Assembly (NCBI GenBank): GCA_009177195.1
Contig: WFMA01000160.1
Span: 1-5,398, forward strand
Direction: 5' to 3'
DNA from: Bacteroidales bacterium
Lineage (GTDB): Bacteria; Bacteroidota; Bacteroidia; Bacteroidales; Muribaculaceae
Length of the DNA: 5,398 bases
The position numbers were made by a program, and so were the translations under genes. Below the pieces are notes generated by a model, which had not been told where the DNA came from, did not search any database, and saw nothing but the letters and a program-made list of their open reading frames with translations. Of the stretch, positions 1 to 5,398 are shown piece by piece (the stretch's first letter is position 1; each line of letters starts with the position of its first letter).

Positions 1-1124
1 CTTAAATGCTGAATCACAGCATCTTCGGCATACTTTTGCATTCGCGAGTCGATCGTGGTGTAGATTTTAAGTCCGTCGGTATAAATATCATATTTCGAAC
101 CGTCGGGCTTGGGATTCTTCTCAATCCATCCAAATAGCGGATTGGTTGCCCATGCGATTGAATCGTCCACGAATTTCTGAGCCTCCCACCCGCGATAGTC
201 AGAGCGCACAGGCTTCTTCGCTTTCAGCACACGGCGCAACTCCTCGCGAAAATAAGGCGCGGGACCCTCTTTATGATCAACTTTATGAAAATCGAGAGTA
301 AGCGGCAACTGCTTGAGAGAATCAAGCTCGGCATGGGTAATCATGTCATTTTTATACATTTGCTCAAGCACCACGTTGCGGCGCTCGCGCACTCTTTCAG
401 GCTTCCTGACGGGATTGAAGTAAGACGGGTTTTTAACCATCCCGACGAGCATCGCAGCCTCCTCGATTTTGAGGTCTTTCGGATCTTTGCCAAAGTAAAC
501 ATGAGCAGCCGACTTTATTCCCACTGCATTGTAAAGGAAGTCAAACTGGTTGAGATACATCTTCATTATCTCCTCCTTGGAATAATAACGCTCCAGCTTG
601 ATGGCGATCATCCATTCTATGGGCTTTTGGAGAGCGCGCTGAAGAAGCCCGTGAGAAGAGGGCGAATAGAGTTGCTTTGCGAGCTGCTGGGTCAATGTGG
701 AACCACCTCCGGCATTTTTTTGATTCATCAACAGCGTTTTAACCGCAACACGTCCAAGCGCTTTAACGTCAATGCCCGAATGCTCTTCAAATCGAGAATC
801 CTCAGTAGCCACAAGAGCGTCGATAACATATTGGGAAATGTCATCGAATTCAGCATAAACTCGGTTGCCGGTATCGGCAAAATACCGTCCAAGCTCCTCG
901 CCATCTGCCGAATAAACCACCGACGCAAAGCGGTCCTGCGGATTTTTAAGCTCCTCAACCGGAGGCATATAACCTATATAACCGTTGTAAATCAAGAAAA
1001 AGAAAAAGAATGCGCCGACTATAAGAGCGGCAAAAGCCACCCACATCCCGATGATAATCGAGCGAGTCAACTTTCTCTTCTTCCCTGTATTTTCTGTCTC
1101 TTGAGTAGACTGATCCATGCTCAT
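1..1124 (-). CDS. mrcA: Class A penicillin-binding protein (PBP1A-type transglycosylase/transpeptidase), 3' part cut off by window edge
   Basis: A bifunctional peptidoglycan synthase that polymerises lipid II into glycan strands and cross-links them on the periplasmic face. Reading leftward from ATG 1124-1122, 374 residues are visible; the last full codon is at 5-3. A basic cytoplasmic tail (1-21) precedes one membrane segment (about 22-46, containing FFFFF). The GT51 domain follows with its signature motifs: ATEDSRFEEHSG (106-117, catalytic Glu108), GGGSTLTQQLAKQL (139-152), KPIEWMIAIKLERYYSKEEI (167-186, second catalytic Glu about 170), YFGK (210-213) and EEAAMLVGMVKNPSYFNP (221-238). The stretch GLKIYTTIDSRMQKYAEDAV (351-370) is the usual entry to the transpeptidase region; the SxxK, SxN and KTG motifs lie outside the window. 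An in-frame ATG at 1118-1116 is an alternative start, and neither has a Shine-Dalgarno sequence. It is transcribed divergently from the export operon. The family is certain; the symbol is assigned by family only. Confidence 0.96.
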   Translation of the reverse strand, partial: MSMDQSTQETENTGKKRKLTRSIIIGMWVAFAALIVGAFFFFFLIYNGYIGYMPPVEELKNPQDRFASVVYSADGEELGRYFADTGNRVYAEFDDISQYVIDALVATEDSRFEEHSGIDVKALGRVAVKTLLMNQKNAGGGSTLTQQLAKQLYSPSSHGLLQRALQKPIEWMIAIKLERYYSKEEIMKMYLNQFDFLYNAVGIKSAAHVYFGKDPKDLKIEEAAMLVGMVKNPSYFNPVRKPERVRERRNVVLEQMYKNDMITHAELDSLKQLPLTLDFHKVDHKEGPAPYFREELRRVLKAKKPVRSDYRGWEAQKFVDDSIAWATNPLFGWIEKNPKPDGSKYDIYTDGLKIYTTIDSRMQKYAEDAVIQHL

Positions 1125-1166
1125 ATCAATAGTTATTGAAAATGCGAAAAATATTTGTTCAAGATG

Positions 1167-1174
1167 CAAAATTA
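1167..1174 (-). promoter_or_regulatory. Candidate -7 element of the leftward PBP promoter
   Basis: On the minus strand this reads TAATTTTG, matching the Bacteroides -7 consensus TAnnTTTG. It would place the transcript start near 1160, about 36 nt before the PBP start codon. No TTTG or TTG is present on the minus strand 19-21 bp upstream (about 1194-1198), so the -33 half is missing. In AT-rich DNA an isolated 8-mer match of this kind can occur by chance. Confidence 0.35.
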
Positions 1175-1256
1175 CATCTTTTGCGCAATACTTTCCGATT
1201 TTACTTTATAATTTTCTATAAATATGGCGGTCAATTAACAAATAATTGTATAAGCC

Positions 1257-1288
1257 TTTGCCAATTGCAGTTTTTATCCTTATATTTG
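1257..1288 (+). promoter_or_regulatory. Bacteroidota-type promoter (TTTG - 20 bp - TAnnTTTG) for the export operon
   Basis: TTTG at 1257-1260 and TATATTTG at 1281-1288 are separated by exactly 20 bp. This fits the primary-sigma consensus of Bacteroides (-33 TTTG, 19-21 bp, -7 TAnnTTTG) without a mismatch. The predicted transcript start is near 1294-1296, giving a leader of about 95 nt before the first operon gene at 1389. It is the only full two-part match seen in the spacer, and it points toward the three-gene operon. Confidence 0.75.
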
Positions 1289-1301
1289 CAATAAATTGCA
1301 A
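1286..1301. promoter_or_regulatory. 16-bp dyad TTGCAAT-AA-ATTGCAA over the start site, candidate operator
   Basis: Two perfect 7-bp inverted arms, TTGCAAT (1286-1292) and ATTGCAA (1295-1301), are separated by AA. The left arm overlaps the last three bases of the -7 element, and the centre lies on the predicted transcript start. A further half-site, AATTGCA, sits at 1263-1269 in the promoter spacer. A bound dimer here would block initiation, so a repressor operator is the natural reading. No regulator gene is visible in the window, so the identity of the protein is unknown. Confidence 0.45.
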
Positions 1302-1345
1302 TGACCGATATCACATCAAAATGGCACGTGATTCGGAGGAAACAT

Positions 1346-1373
1346 TCTAACATAGTCTAACATTCTAAAACAT
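1346..1373 (+). repeat. Three short direct repeats TCTAA(AA)CAT in the operon leader
   Basis: TCTAACAT occurs at 1346-1353 and again at 1356-1363, and a variant with two extra A residues, TCTAAAACAT, follows at 1364-1373. The spacing is 10 nt and then 8 nt. The array lies in the untranslated leader, 16-43 nt before the start codon at 1389. It could be a DNA-binding site at helical-turn spacing, a single-stranded RNA-binding site near the ribosome entry region, or slippage debris in AT-rich DNA. The sequence does not decide between these. Confidence 0.5.
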
Positions 1374-1388
1374 ACGACCGCGCGAGTC

Positions 1389-2750
1389 ATGGCAAAATTA
1401 CTTACCATTATATTTGCCTTTATATCTTTGCTGCCGGCTTTCGGGCAGAACGAAAAAGGGCTGGACATCCTGAAGAATTTCGATTCAAGGTTTGTCACGC
1501 TCGATTCCCTTATTTTCCGTGCCGAGCCACAAAGCGGATATCCCGGCAATATGCGCCGCGGCGAGCTGCAACCTTCAGTCACAGCTGACCGTGCAGCACT
1601 CGATAGCGCCATAAACGCCCGGACGAAAGCCGAAATCGGCATCATCACCGCCCAAACAGGACTCAAATTCACCGGGCAGACTTACTATCGCCTCGATAAT
1701 TCGCTTGGAATCGACGAGGATGATGACGGTGTGTCGCGCTACAAGGTGAAAGTGCAAGCTGAGTTGAGATGGTATCCATTCCAAAGCGCGGTGTTCAAGC
1801 GCAAAGGACGCATCCGCGAGCAGGAACTTCGCGGGCAAATCGACCGCCTCGCCTTTGACAAGGAGGAGCTTGGAATGCTCGTTGAGCGCCAGAAAGAAGT
1901 GTTCAAAAACGTATCTGACACGCTTCTTGCCGGAGTTCTCCTCCATCGAATCGACAATCTCAACATGCTCAGCAACGCCTACATGTATCTCCTCGGGAAC
2001 CAGAATATAAGCAGCGACGACCTGTTGCAGATTCTGAACGAAAAAGCCGAAGCAGAAAGGCTACTCGCCACATTGCCCGGAGGACTTCCTGAGGCAACCG
2101 ATCTCTCCAGCCCCTCGGGAATGACAATCACTGTCGACACCGCCGCCTTCCTCAACAAGGTGCGTTCGACTCAAGCCGACTTGTCGACCCTGAAATTGCA
2201 AATGGAACTGCTCGAAACTCAAGCGTCCAATACCAGTTATTGGACCGAATTCAACGCCGCCCCGTTTGTGCGCTACTCGCTCTACACCCGCTCAATGGGT
2301 AACTCGTCGAATGTCGACGCCGGCGTGGTGTTCACCATCCCGGTTTCAAAGGAGTTCAGCCGCAAGAAAGCGTCGCTCAGGGCGCAACGCGACGAACTTG
2401 CCGCACAGGAAAACTATCTTGCCACCCGCCTTATCGAAACCGCTAAGGCAATTCTTGACGACATTGACCGCTACAACCGTTCGGCAATAGGCGAATATCG
2501 CCGCATGGAAGAGCTAAAGCGTTACCTTCAATTGCGTAAAACCGGTTACGACAACCGCGTAGGAGAATATAACCGACTTGCCCGAATGAAAGAATATAAC
2601 AGCTATCTGATGTGCTGCGAAAAGTTCATCGGATTCCAATATAACCGCGATTGCGCCATAGCCGACCTCCAGAAGTTCCTGACCGACACTTCGATCCTGA
2701 CTTTCTGCAAGGAAACGCCGCTTGACAAAATCGCATCAATCCAACCTTAA
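1389..2750 (+). CDS. TolC-like outer-membrane efflux/export protein
   Basis: This 453-residue protein is the likely outer-membrane channel of a trans-envelope export system. It opens with a signal peptide (1-19, MAKLLTIIFAFISLLPAFG) and a probable signal peptidase I cut before Gln20; the cleavage region has no lipobox Cys. The body follows the internally duplicated plan of the outer membrane efflux protein family. In each half, amphipathic beta-strands (about 90-130 and 284-318) run into a long polar coiled-coil helix (about 131-180 and 320-362). The second half carries the family-like passage VDAGVVFTIPVSKEF (309-323), followed by charged helix with the heptad-like stretch RAQRDELAAQENYLATRL (331-348). 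More helix fills 255-280 and 366-432. The length is normal for TolC-type proteins, but overall motif conservation is weak, so the substrate cannot be inferred. The start is fixed by the signal peptide and by an in-frame TAG at 1353. The adaptor gene follows after 15 bp, supporting an operon. Confidence 0.8.
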   Translation: MAKLLTIIFAFISLLPAFGQNEKGLDILKNFDSRFVTLDSLIFRAEPQSGYPGNMRRGELQPSVTADRAALDSAINARTKAEIGIITAQTGLKFTGQTYYRLDNSLGIDEDDDGVSRYKVKVQAELRWYPFQSAVFKRKGRIREQELRGQIDRLAFDKEELGMLVERQKEVFKNVSDTLLAGVLLHRIDNLNMLSNAYMYLLGNQNISSDDLLQILNEKAEAERLLATLPGGLPEATDLSSPSGMTITVDTAAFLNKVRSTQADLSTLKLQMELLETQASNTSYWTEFNAAPFVRYSLYTRSMGNSSNVDAGVVFTIPVSKEFSRKKASLRAQRDELAAQENYLATRLIETAKAILDDIDRYNRSAIGEYRRMEELKRYLQLRKTGYDNRVGEYNRLARMKEYNSYLMCCEKFIGFQYNRDCAIADLQKFLTDTSILTFCKETPLDKIASIQP

Positions 2751-2765
2751 ACCACGCCTTGCCAA

Positions 2766-4340
2766 ATGAAGAATTTCACTTATAGATCACACGAAGAGAA
2801 GGAGAATATCGAAGAGATTCTCCGGCAACGCAAACGGCGCATAAACCGCCAGCAAATGGTCGCCGGAACGGTGCTTGCCGTTATTATCGGTATTCTTGTG
2901 CTCTACTTCGGACGTCAGGTTTACTACACCGAATTTGACGGATATGTCCATGTCGACGCCAATCAGGTGAGAGCTCCGTTTGACATCTTCCTCGACAGCA
3001 TGTATGTGGAAACCGGCGACGTTGTTCTTCCCGGTGACACCCTCTACTCCTACTACATGATGGACATGATGGTGCGCAACGCCGATTTCACATCCGAGCC
3101 CGATATAGTTGCACGAAACCGCGATCTCACCATTCGCTACAACAACCTCCTCTCTCAGATATCCGTGCTCAGAGTCAGAATCCAGGAGCTGCGCAAACAG
3201 ATATCGCTTGAGAGCCACAACATCCAGTTCGGACTCAGCGACAATTCCCACAAGATGGACCTTGAGCGTCAGCTCAATGAAGCGCTGGCCCAACTCCGGG
3301 CGCTGCAAAACGAGCTCGGGATGCTCGGAGCCCTTAAAAATTCCCTCGGAAACGGAGGCAAAGGTTTGGGTTCAGGATTTGGAACCGGAGACGGCTCAAT
3401 GACCGAGCAGCAGATATATGACAACATCCGCTCGGCACAGCTGAAAGACGCCCGCTCCTACAGGCTTGCCACCGACTCCTCTTTGATAGTCAACGTAGTC
3501 GCTCCCGACCGCATGGTGTTTTTCGAAAAAGAGCTGATACTTACCTCACAGCACATCGACCTCATGGACAACAACCTCCACGTGGTGGCATACGTGCCTG
3601 TCGACAAAATCGACCGTATCACCTACAACTCGGTTGCGGAGATTGTGGTAAATGAAGAGGTATCGTTTTTCGCCCATGTCTCAATCATCGGAGCTCGCAC
3701 CGAAGAGATTCCCGAACATCTGCGCAGCTACTTCACCAAAAAGAGCACCGCGCTGATAGCGCATCTTGAAATCGACCACGGGCAGCACATCCCGTTTTGG
3801 AGCGTAGCTTCAGGACTACCGGTGACAATCCGCGTCAAGAACCTCGAAACATGGCGCAACAACGCCCCGAGCAACTACCTGTGGGTTGACACCGGCGACG
3901 GCATCAGCGAAGAATCGATAAATGATTTCGTGAAACGCCGCAAGCATCGCCACGTCAGCGAAATCACAGCCGAAAAAGCCCGCGAGGACAGCATAAAGGA
4001 AGCTAACCGCAAGGCTGAAGAGCTGAAGAAAGAGAAACAACAGGACATCAGCGAACCTGTTGCCAAGACTACCGGCACAACACCGTCAGCCCAAGCTCGC
4101 TACTATCTGGTCCACGCAGTTTTCAGCACACGTGAAAATGCAGAGAACTGCGCCCGGCAACTGATATCCGACGGATTTCCGGAAACCGGAGTGTTGCCGA
4201 GAAGCGGACAATGGTATGTCTATTTCAGCCGACACGCCTCGCTTGAGGACGCTGAAAAACATAGAAAAACCACGTCTCAGACATCGCGCAAATACCGCGA
4301 CGTATGGATTTTAGATTCAACTAAACCTGAAAAACAATGA
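2766..4340 (+). CDS. HlyD-type membrane-fusion (periplasmic adaptor) protein with C-terminal SPOR domain
   Basis: This 524-residue protein probably links an inner-membrane export or synthesis machine to the TolC-like channel encoded just upstream. A charged cytoplasmic N-terminus (1-30, rich in Lys/Arg/Glu) precedes one membrane segment (31-48, VLAVIIGILVLYF), so the rest should be periplasmic. Residues 57-95 (GYVHVDANQVRAP, then VETGDVVLPGDTLY) are a typical biotinyl-lipoyl half-motif. A coiled-coil hairpin fills about 112-190, interrupted by a Gly-rich stretch (195-210) and followed by another helix (212-233). The second lipoyl half and beta-barrel region run from about 240 to 356 (LIVNVVAPDRMVFF, LHVVAYVPVDKI, SGLPVTIRVKNL). 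A charged linker (386-435) leads to about 72 residues (445-516) with SPOR features: ARYYLVHAVFSTRENAENCA, GQWYVYFSRHASLEDAEKH and a terminal RDVWIL strand. SPOR domains bind denuded peptidoglycan. Adaptors of this family do not normally carry one. The stop overlaps the next gene's ATG by four bases. Confidence 0.85.
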   Translation: MKNFTYRSHEEKENIEEILRQRKRRINRQQMVAGTVLAVIIGILVLYFGRQVYYTEFDGYVHVDANQVRAPFDIFLDSMYVETGDVVLPGDTLYSYYMMDMMVRNADFTSEPDIVARNRDLTIRYNNLLSQISVLRVRIQELRKQISLESHNIQFGLSDNSHKMDLERQLNEALAQLRALQNELGMLGALKNSLGNGGKGLGSGFGTGDGSMTEQQIYDNIRSAQLKDARSYRLATDSSLIVNVVAPDRMVFFEKELILTSQHIDLMDNNLHVVAYVPVDKIDRITYNSVAEIVVNEEVSFFAHVSIIGARTEEIPEHLRSYFTKKSTALIAHLEIDHGQHIPFWSVASGLPVTIRVKNLETWRNNAPSNYLWVDTGDGISEESINDFVKRRKHRHVSEITAEKAREDSIKEANRKAEELKKEKQQDISEPVAKTTGTTPSAQARYYLVHAVFSTRENAENCARQLISDGFPETGVLPRSGQWYVYFSRHASLEDAEKHRKTTSQTSRKYRDVWILDSTKPEKQ

Positions 4341-5398
4341 CACCCGATAACGCGCTTGACACCCTCTCTACCCAAGAGAAAAGATATGAAATCATCACCA
4401 ATATCAACCGCCGAAAGATATTGGTGATAAATGACGTGGTCGATGTCGACCGCACTCCCGAACTTGCGTTCGAGGACTTTGACGCTATATTTATAAATGT
4501 GATCAACGGTCTTAACGACTACAATATGCTCGCATTGCGCCTTGCCTCGCCGCTGTTGTCGGAAAAATGCCGCTTCAAGCCATGTTTTGTGACGCAACGC
4601 CTCATGGGATGGCTCGGCGGAGCCGAAATTATCATCGACGGTTACGCTGCGTCGCCCACCGACCGCACCATGGCTCAGAAGATCGATGAAATTTACGCCT
4701 CGATGCGTCGCCTCAACTTCCTGCTCGGAACAGAACCCGTGGTGACCCACGCCGAAGAGCTGTTCCGACTGGTGCGTTACGCCATTTCGCGCGGACGCTT
4801 CACGTTCAGTTCGGAGCCGGTCATCGGACTAAGCTCAGGCTATATGGCGCTATATAATTATACAATGTGGAACACGGGGCAGGAACGCATCGCAGCGCTT
4901 GAACGAGAATTTTTCCACAATGAGATGCTGCGCCTTGGCTACGTGCGCCGCGGACGTTTCATGGACCGCATCCATGAATGCCCTCACTGCGGATCGTCCC
5001 ACCTCTTCTTCTTTGAGAGCTGCCCGAAATGCTCAAGCTCCGACATACGCCAACAGTCGGTCATCCACCATTTCCGATGCGCCAACGTGTCGCCCGAGGC
5101 GACCTATGAATGGGACGGGGAGCTGCGGTGTCCGAAGTGTCAGCAACGCTTGCGCCACATCGGTGTGGACTATGACAAGCCATCGGCAATCTATACCTGC
5201 AACCAGTGTGAGGAATCGTTCATGTACCCCGACATGAGAGTCCTCTGCTCGTCATGCCAGCGCACACTGTCGACCGATGACCTCATTCCCCGCGACGTTA
5301 TCGAATATGAACTCACCCCCGACGGCATTCACGCTTTCGCCAACAACGAAGTGACCCACACAATCAGTCAGGCAGGCTTCTACGGCTACACCTCGACC
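4337..5398 (+). CDS. Cysteine-rich zinc-ribbon protein with TackOD1-like domain and receiver-like N-terminus, 3' part cut off by window edge
   Basis: An open frame of 354 codons runs off the right edge. It starts at an ATG that overlaps the adaptor stop (ATGA, 4337-4340), which implies translational coupling. No signal peptide or membrane segment is visible, so it should be cytoplasmic. Residues 28-105 alternate strand and helix (ILVIND, DAIFINV, KPCFVT, AEIIIDGYA) like a shortened response-regulator receiver, but Asn54 or its neighbours replace the expected phospho-acceptor Asp. After a helical region (110-210) comes a cysteine cluster: Cys215/218, 229/232, 248, 265/268, 288/291 and 304/307. 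These form five CxxC knuckles, including CPHC, CPKC (twice) and CNQC, plus HHFRC and the conserved-looking LRHIGVDYD (272-280). This layout is recalled from the TackOD1 family, a predicted signal-transduction output domain; a profile search would settle it. The C-terminal remainder may add further domains. Eleven cysteines suggest two or three zinc sites. Confidence 0.8.
   Translation, partial: MTPDNALDTLSTQEKRYEIITNINRRKILVINDVVDVDRTPELAFEDFDAIFINVINGLNDYNMLALRLASPLLSEKCRFKPCFVTQRLMGWLGGAEIIIDGYAASPTDRTMAQKIDEIYASMRRLNFLLGTEPVVTHAEELFRLVRYAISRGRFTFSSEPVIGLSSGYMALYNYTMWNTGQERIAALEREFFHNEMLRLGYVRRGRFMDRIHECPHCGSSHLFFFESCPKCSSSDIRQQSVIHHFRCANVSPEATYEWDGELRCPKCQQRLRHIGVDYDKPSAIYTCNQCEESFMYPDMRVLCSSCQRTLSTDDLIPRDVIEYELTPDGIHAFANNEVTHTISQAGFYGYTST

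Noticed and set aside
273..1139. A 288-codon plus-strand open frame
   Set aside because: It lies antisense to the PBP gene, whose minus-strand frame carries all the GT51 motifs. The plus-strand translation has no recognisable domain and low-complexity, shadow-like composition.
1301..1360. A 19-codon open frame in the leader (ATG at 1301, TAA at 1358) as a possible leader peptide
   Set aside because: The ATG lies only about 6 nt from the predicted transcript start. There is no run of diagnostic codons and no terminator/antiterminator pair was found, so chance is the simpler explanation.
1125..1388. tRNA, small RNA or riboswitch in the 264-bp spacer
   Set aside because: No cloverleaf, strong GC hairpin or recognisable aptamer core was seen. 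The region is AT-rich and is explained by the divergent promoters and leader.
2787..3308. A 173-codon minus-strand open frame
   Set aside because: It is antisense to the adaptor's membrane segment, lipoyl and coiled-coil region, which is well supported in the plus frame. Its His/Val-rich composition is typical of a mirror frame.
1389..4340. Reading the first two genes as a CusB/CusC-type metal efflux or AcrA/TolC drug efflux pair
   Set aside because: There is no RND gene next to them and no Met/His metal-binding tail. The adaptor keeps a membrane anchor and a SPOR tail rather than the usual lipoprotein or short-anchor form of RND adaptors.
4277..4750. A 157-codon minus-strand open frame spanning the adaptor/zinc-protein junction
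   Set aside because: It is antisense to two coupled plus-strand genes and has no recognisable domain or independent start signal.
4899..5237. A 112-codon plus-strand open frame
   Set aside because: It is the +1 shadow of the zinc-ribbon protein. Its Ser/Arg/Ala-rich translation comes from reading the Cys-rich coding region out of frame.

Overview
The window looks like a chromosomal segment from a gut-type Bacteroidota, probably order Bacteroidales. The genes have intermediate GC and an AT-rich spacer. Start codons lack Shine-Dalgarno sequences, and the promoter matches the Bacteroides pattern TTTG - 20 bp - TAnnTTTG exactly. The PBP1A homologue and the style of the envelope proteins agree with this. 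A family-level guess such as Muribaculaceae is only an impression from base composition.

Layout. (1) Minus strand, 1124 down to the left edge: the N-terminal 374 residues of a class A penicillin-binding protein (PBP1A type), with the complete GT51 glycosyltransferase domain and the first residues of the transpeptidase region. (2) 1125-1388: an AT-rich divergent spacer. It holds a strong promoter for the rightward genes, a 16-bp dyad on the predicted transcription start, short TCTAACAT repeats in the leader, and a weaker leftward promoter candidate. (3) Plus strand, 1389-5398: a tight three-gene operon that continues past the right edge. It encodes a TolC-like outer-membrane factor (453 aa), an inner-membrane HlyD-type adaptor with an unusual C-terminal SPOR domain (524 aa, 15 bp downstream), and a cysteine-rich cytoplasmic protein (at least 354 aa) whose ATG overlaps the adaptor stop as ATGA. 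The cysteine-rich protein has a receiver-like N-terminus and a multi-zinc-ribbon domain resembling TackOD1 (Thaumarchaeal output domain 1).

How the genes may work together. The outer-membrane factor and adaptor supply two parts of a trans-envelope export conduit. The third protein has no membrane segment and reads as a cytoplasmic regulatory or scaffold component. No ABC, RND or MFS transporter is visible, so the energising part is either downstream or different. One model, by analogy with Alg8/Alg44-type systems, is a polysaccharide exporter driven by a membrane glycosyltransferase encoded past the right edge. This is inference; the sequence directly shows only the conduit parts, the SPOR fusion and the zinc-ribbon partner. 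The two open-ended genes at the window edges are real and the best-supported reading of those regions.
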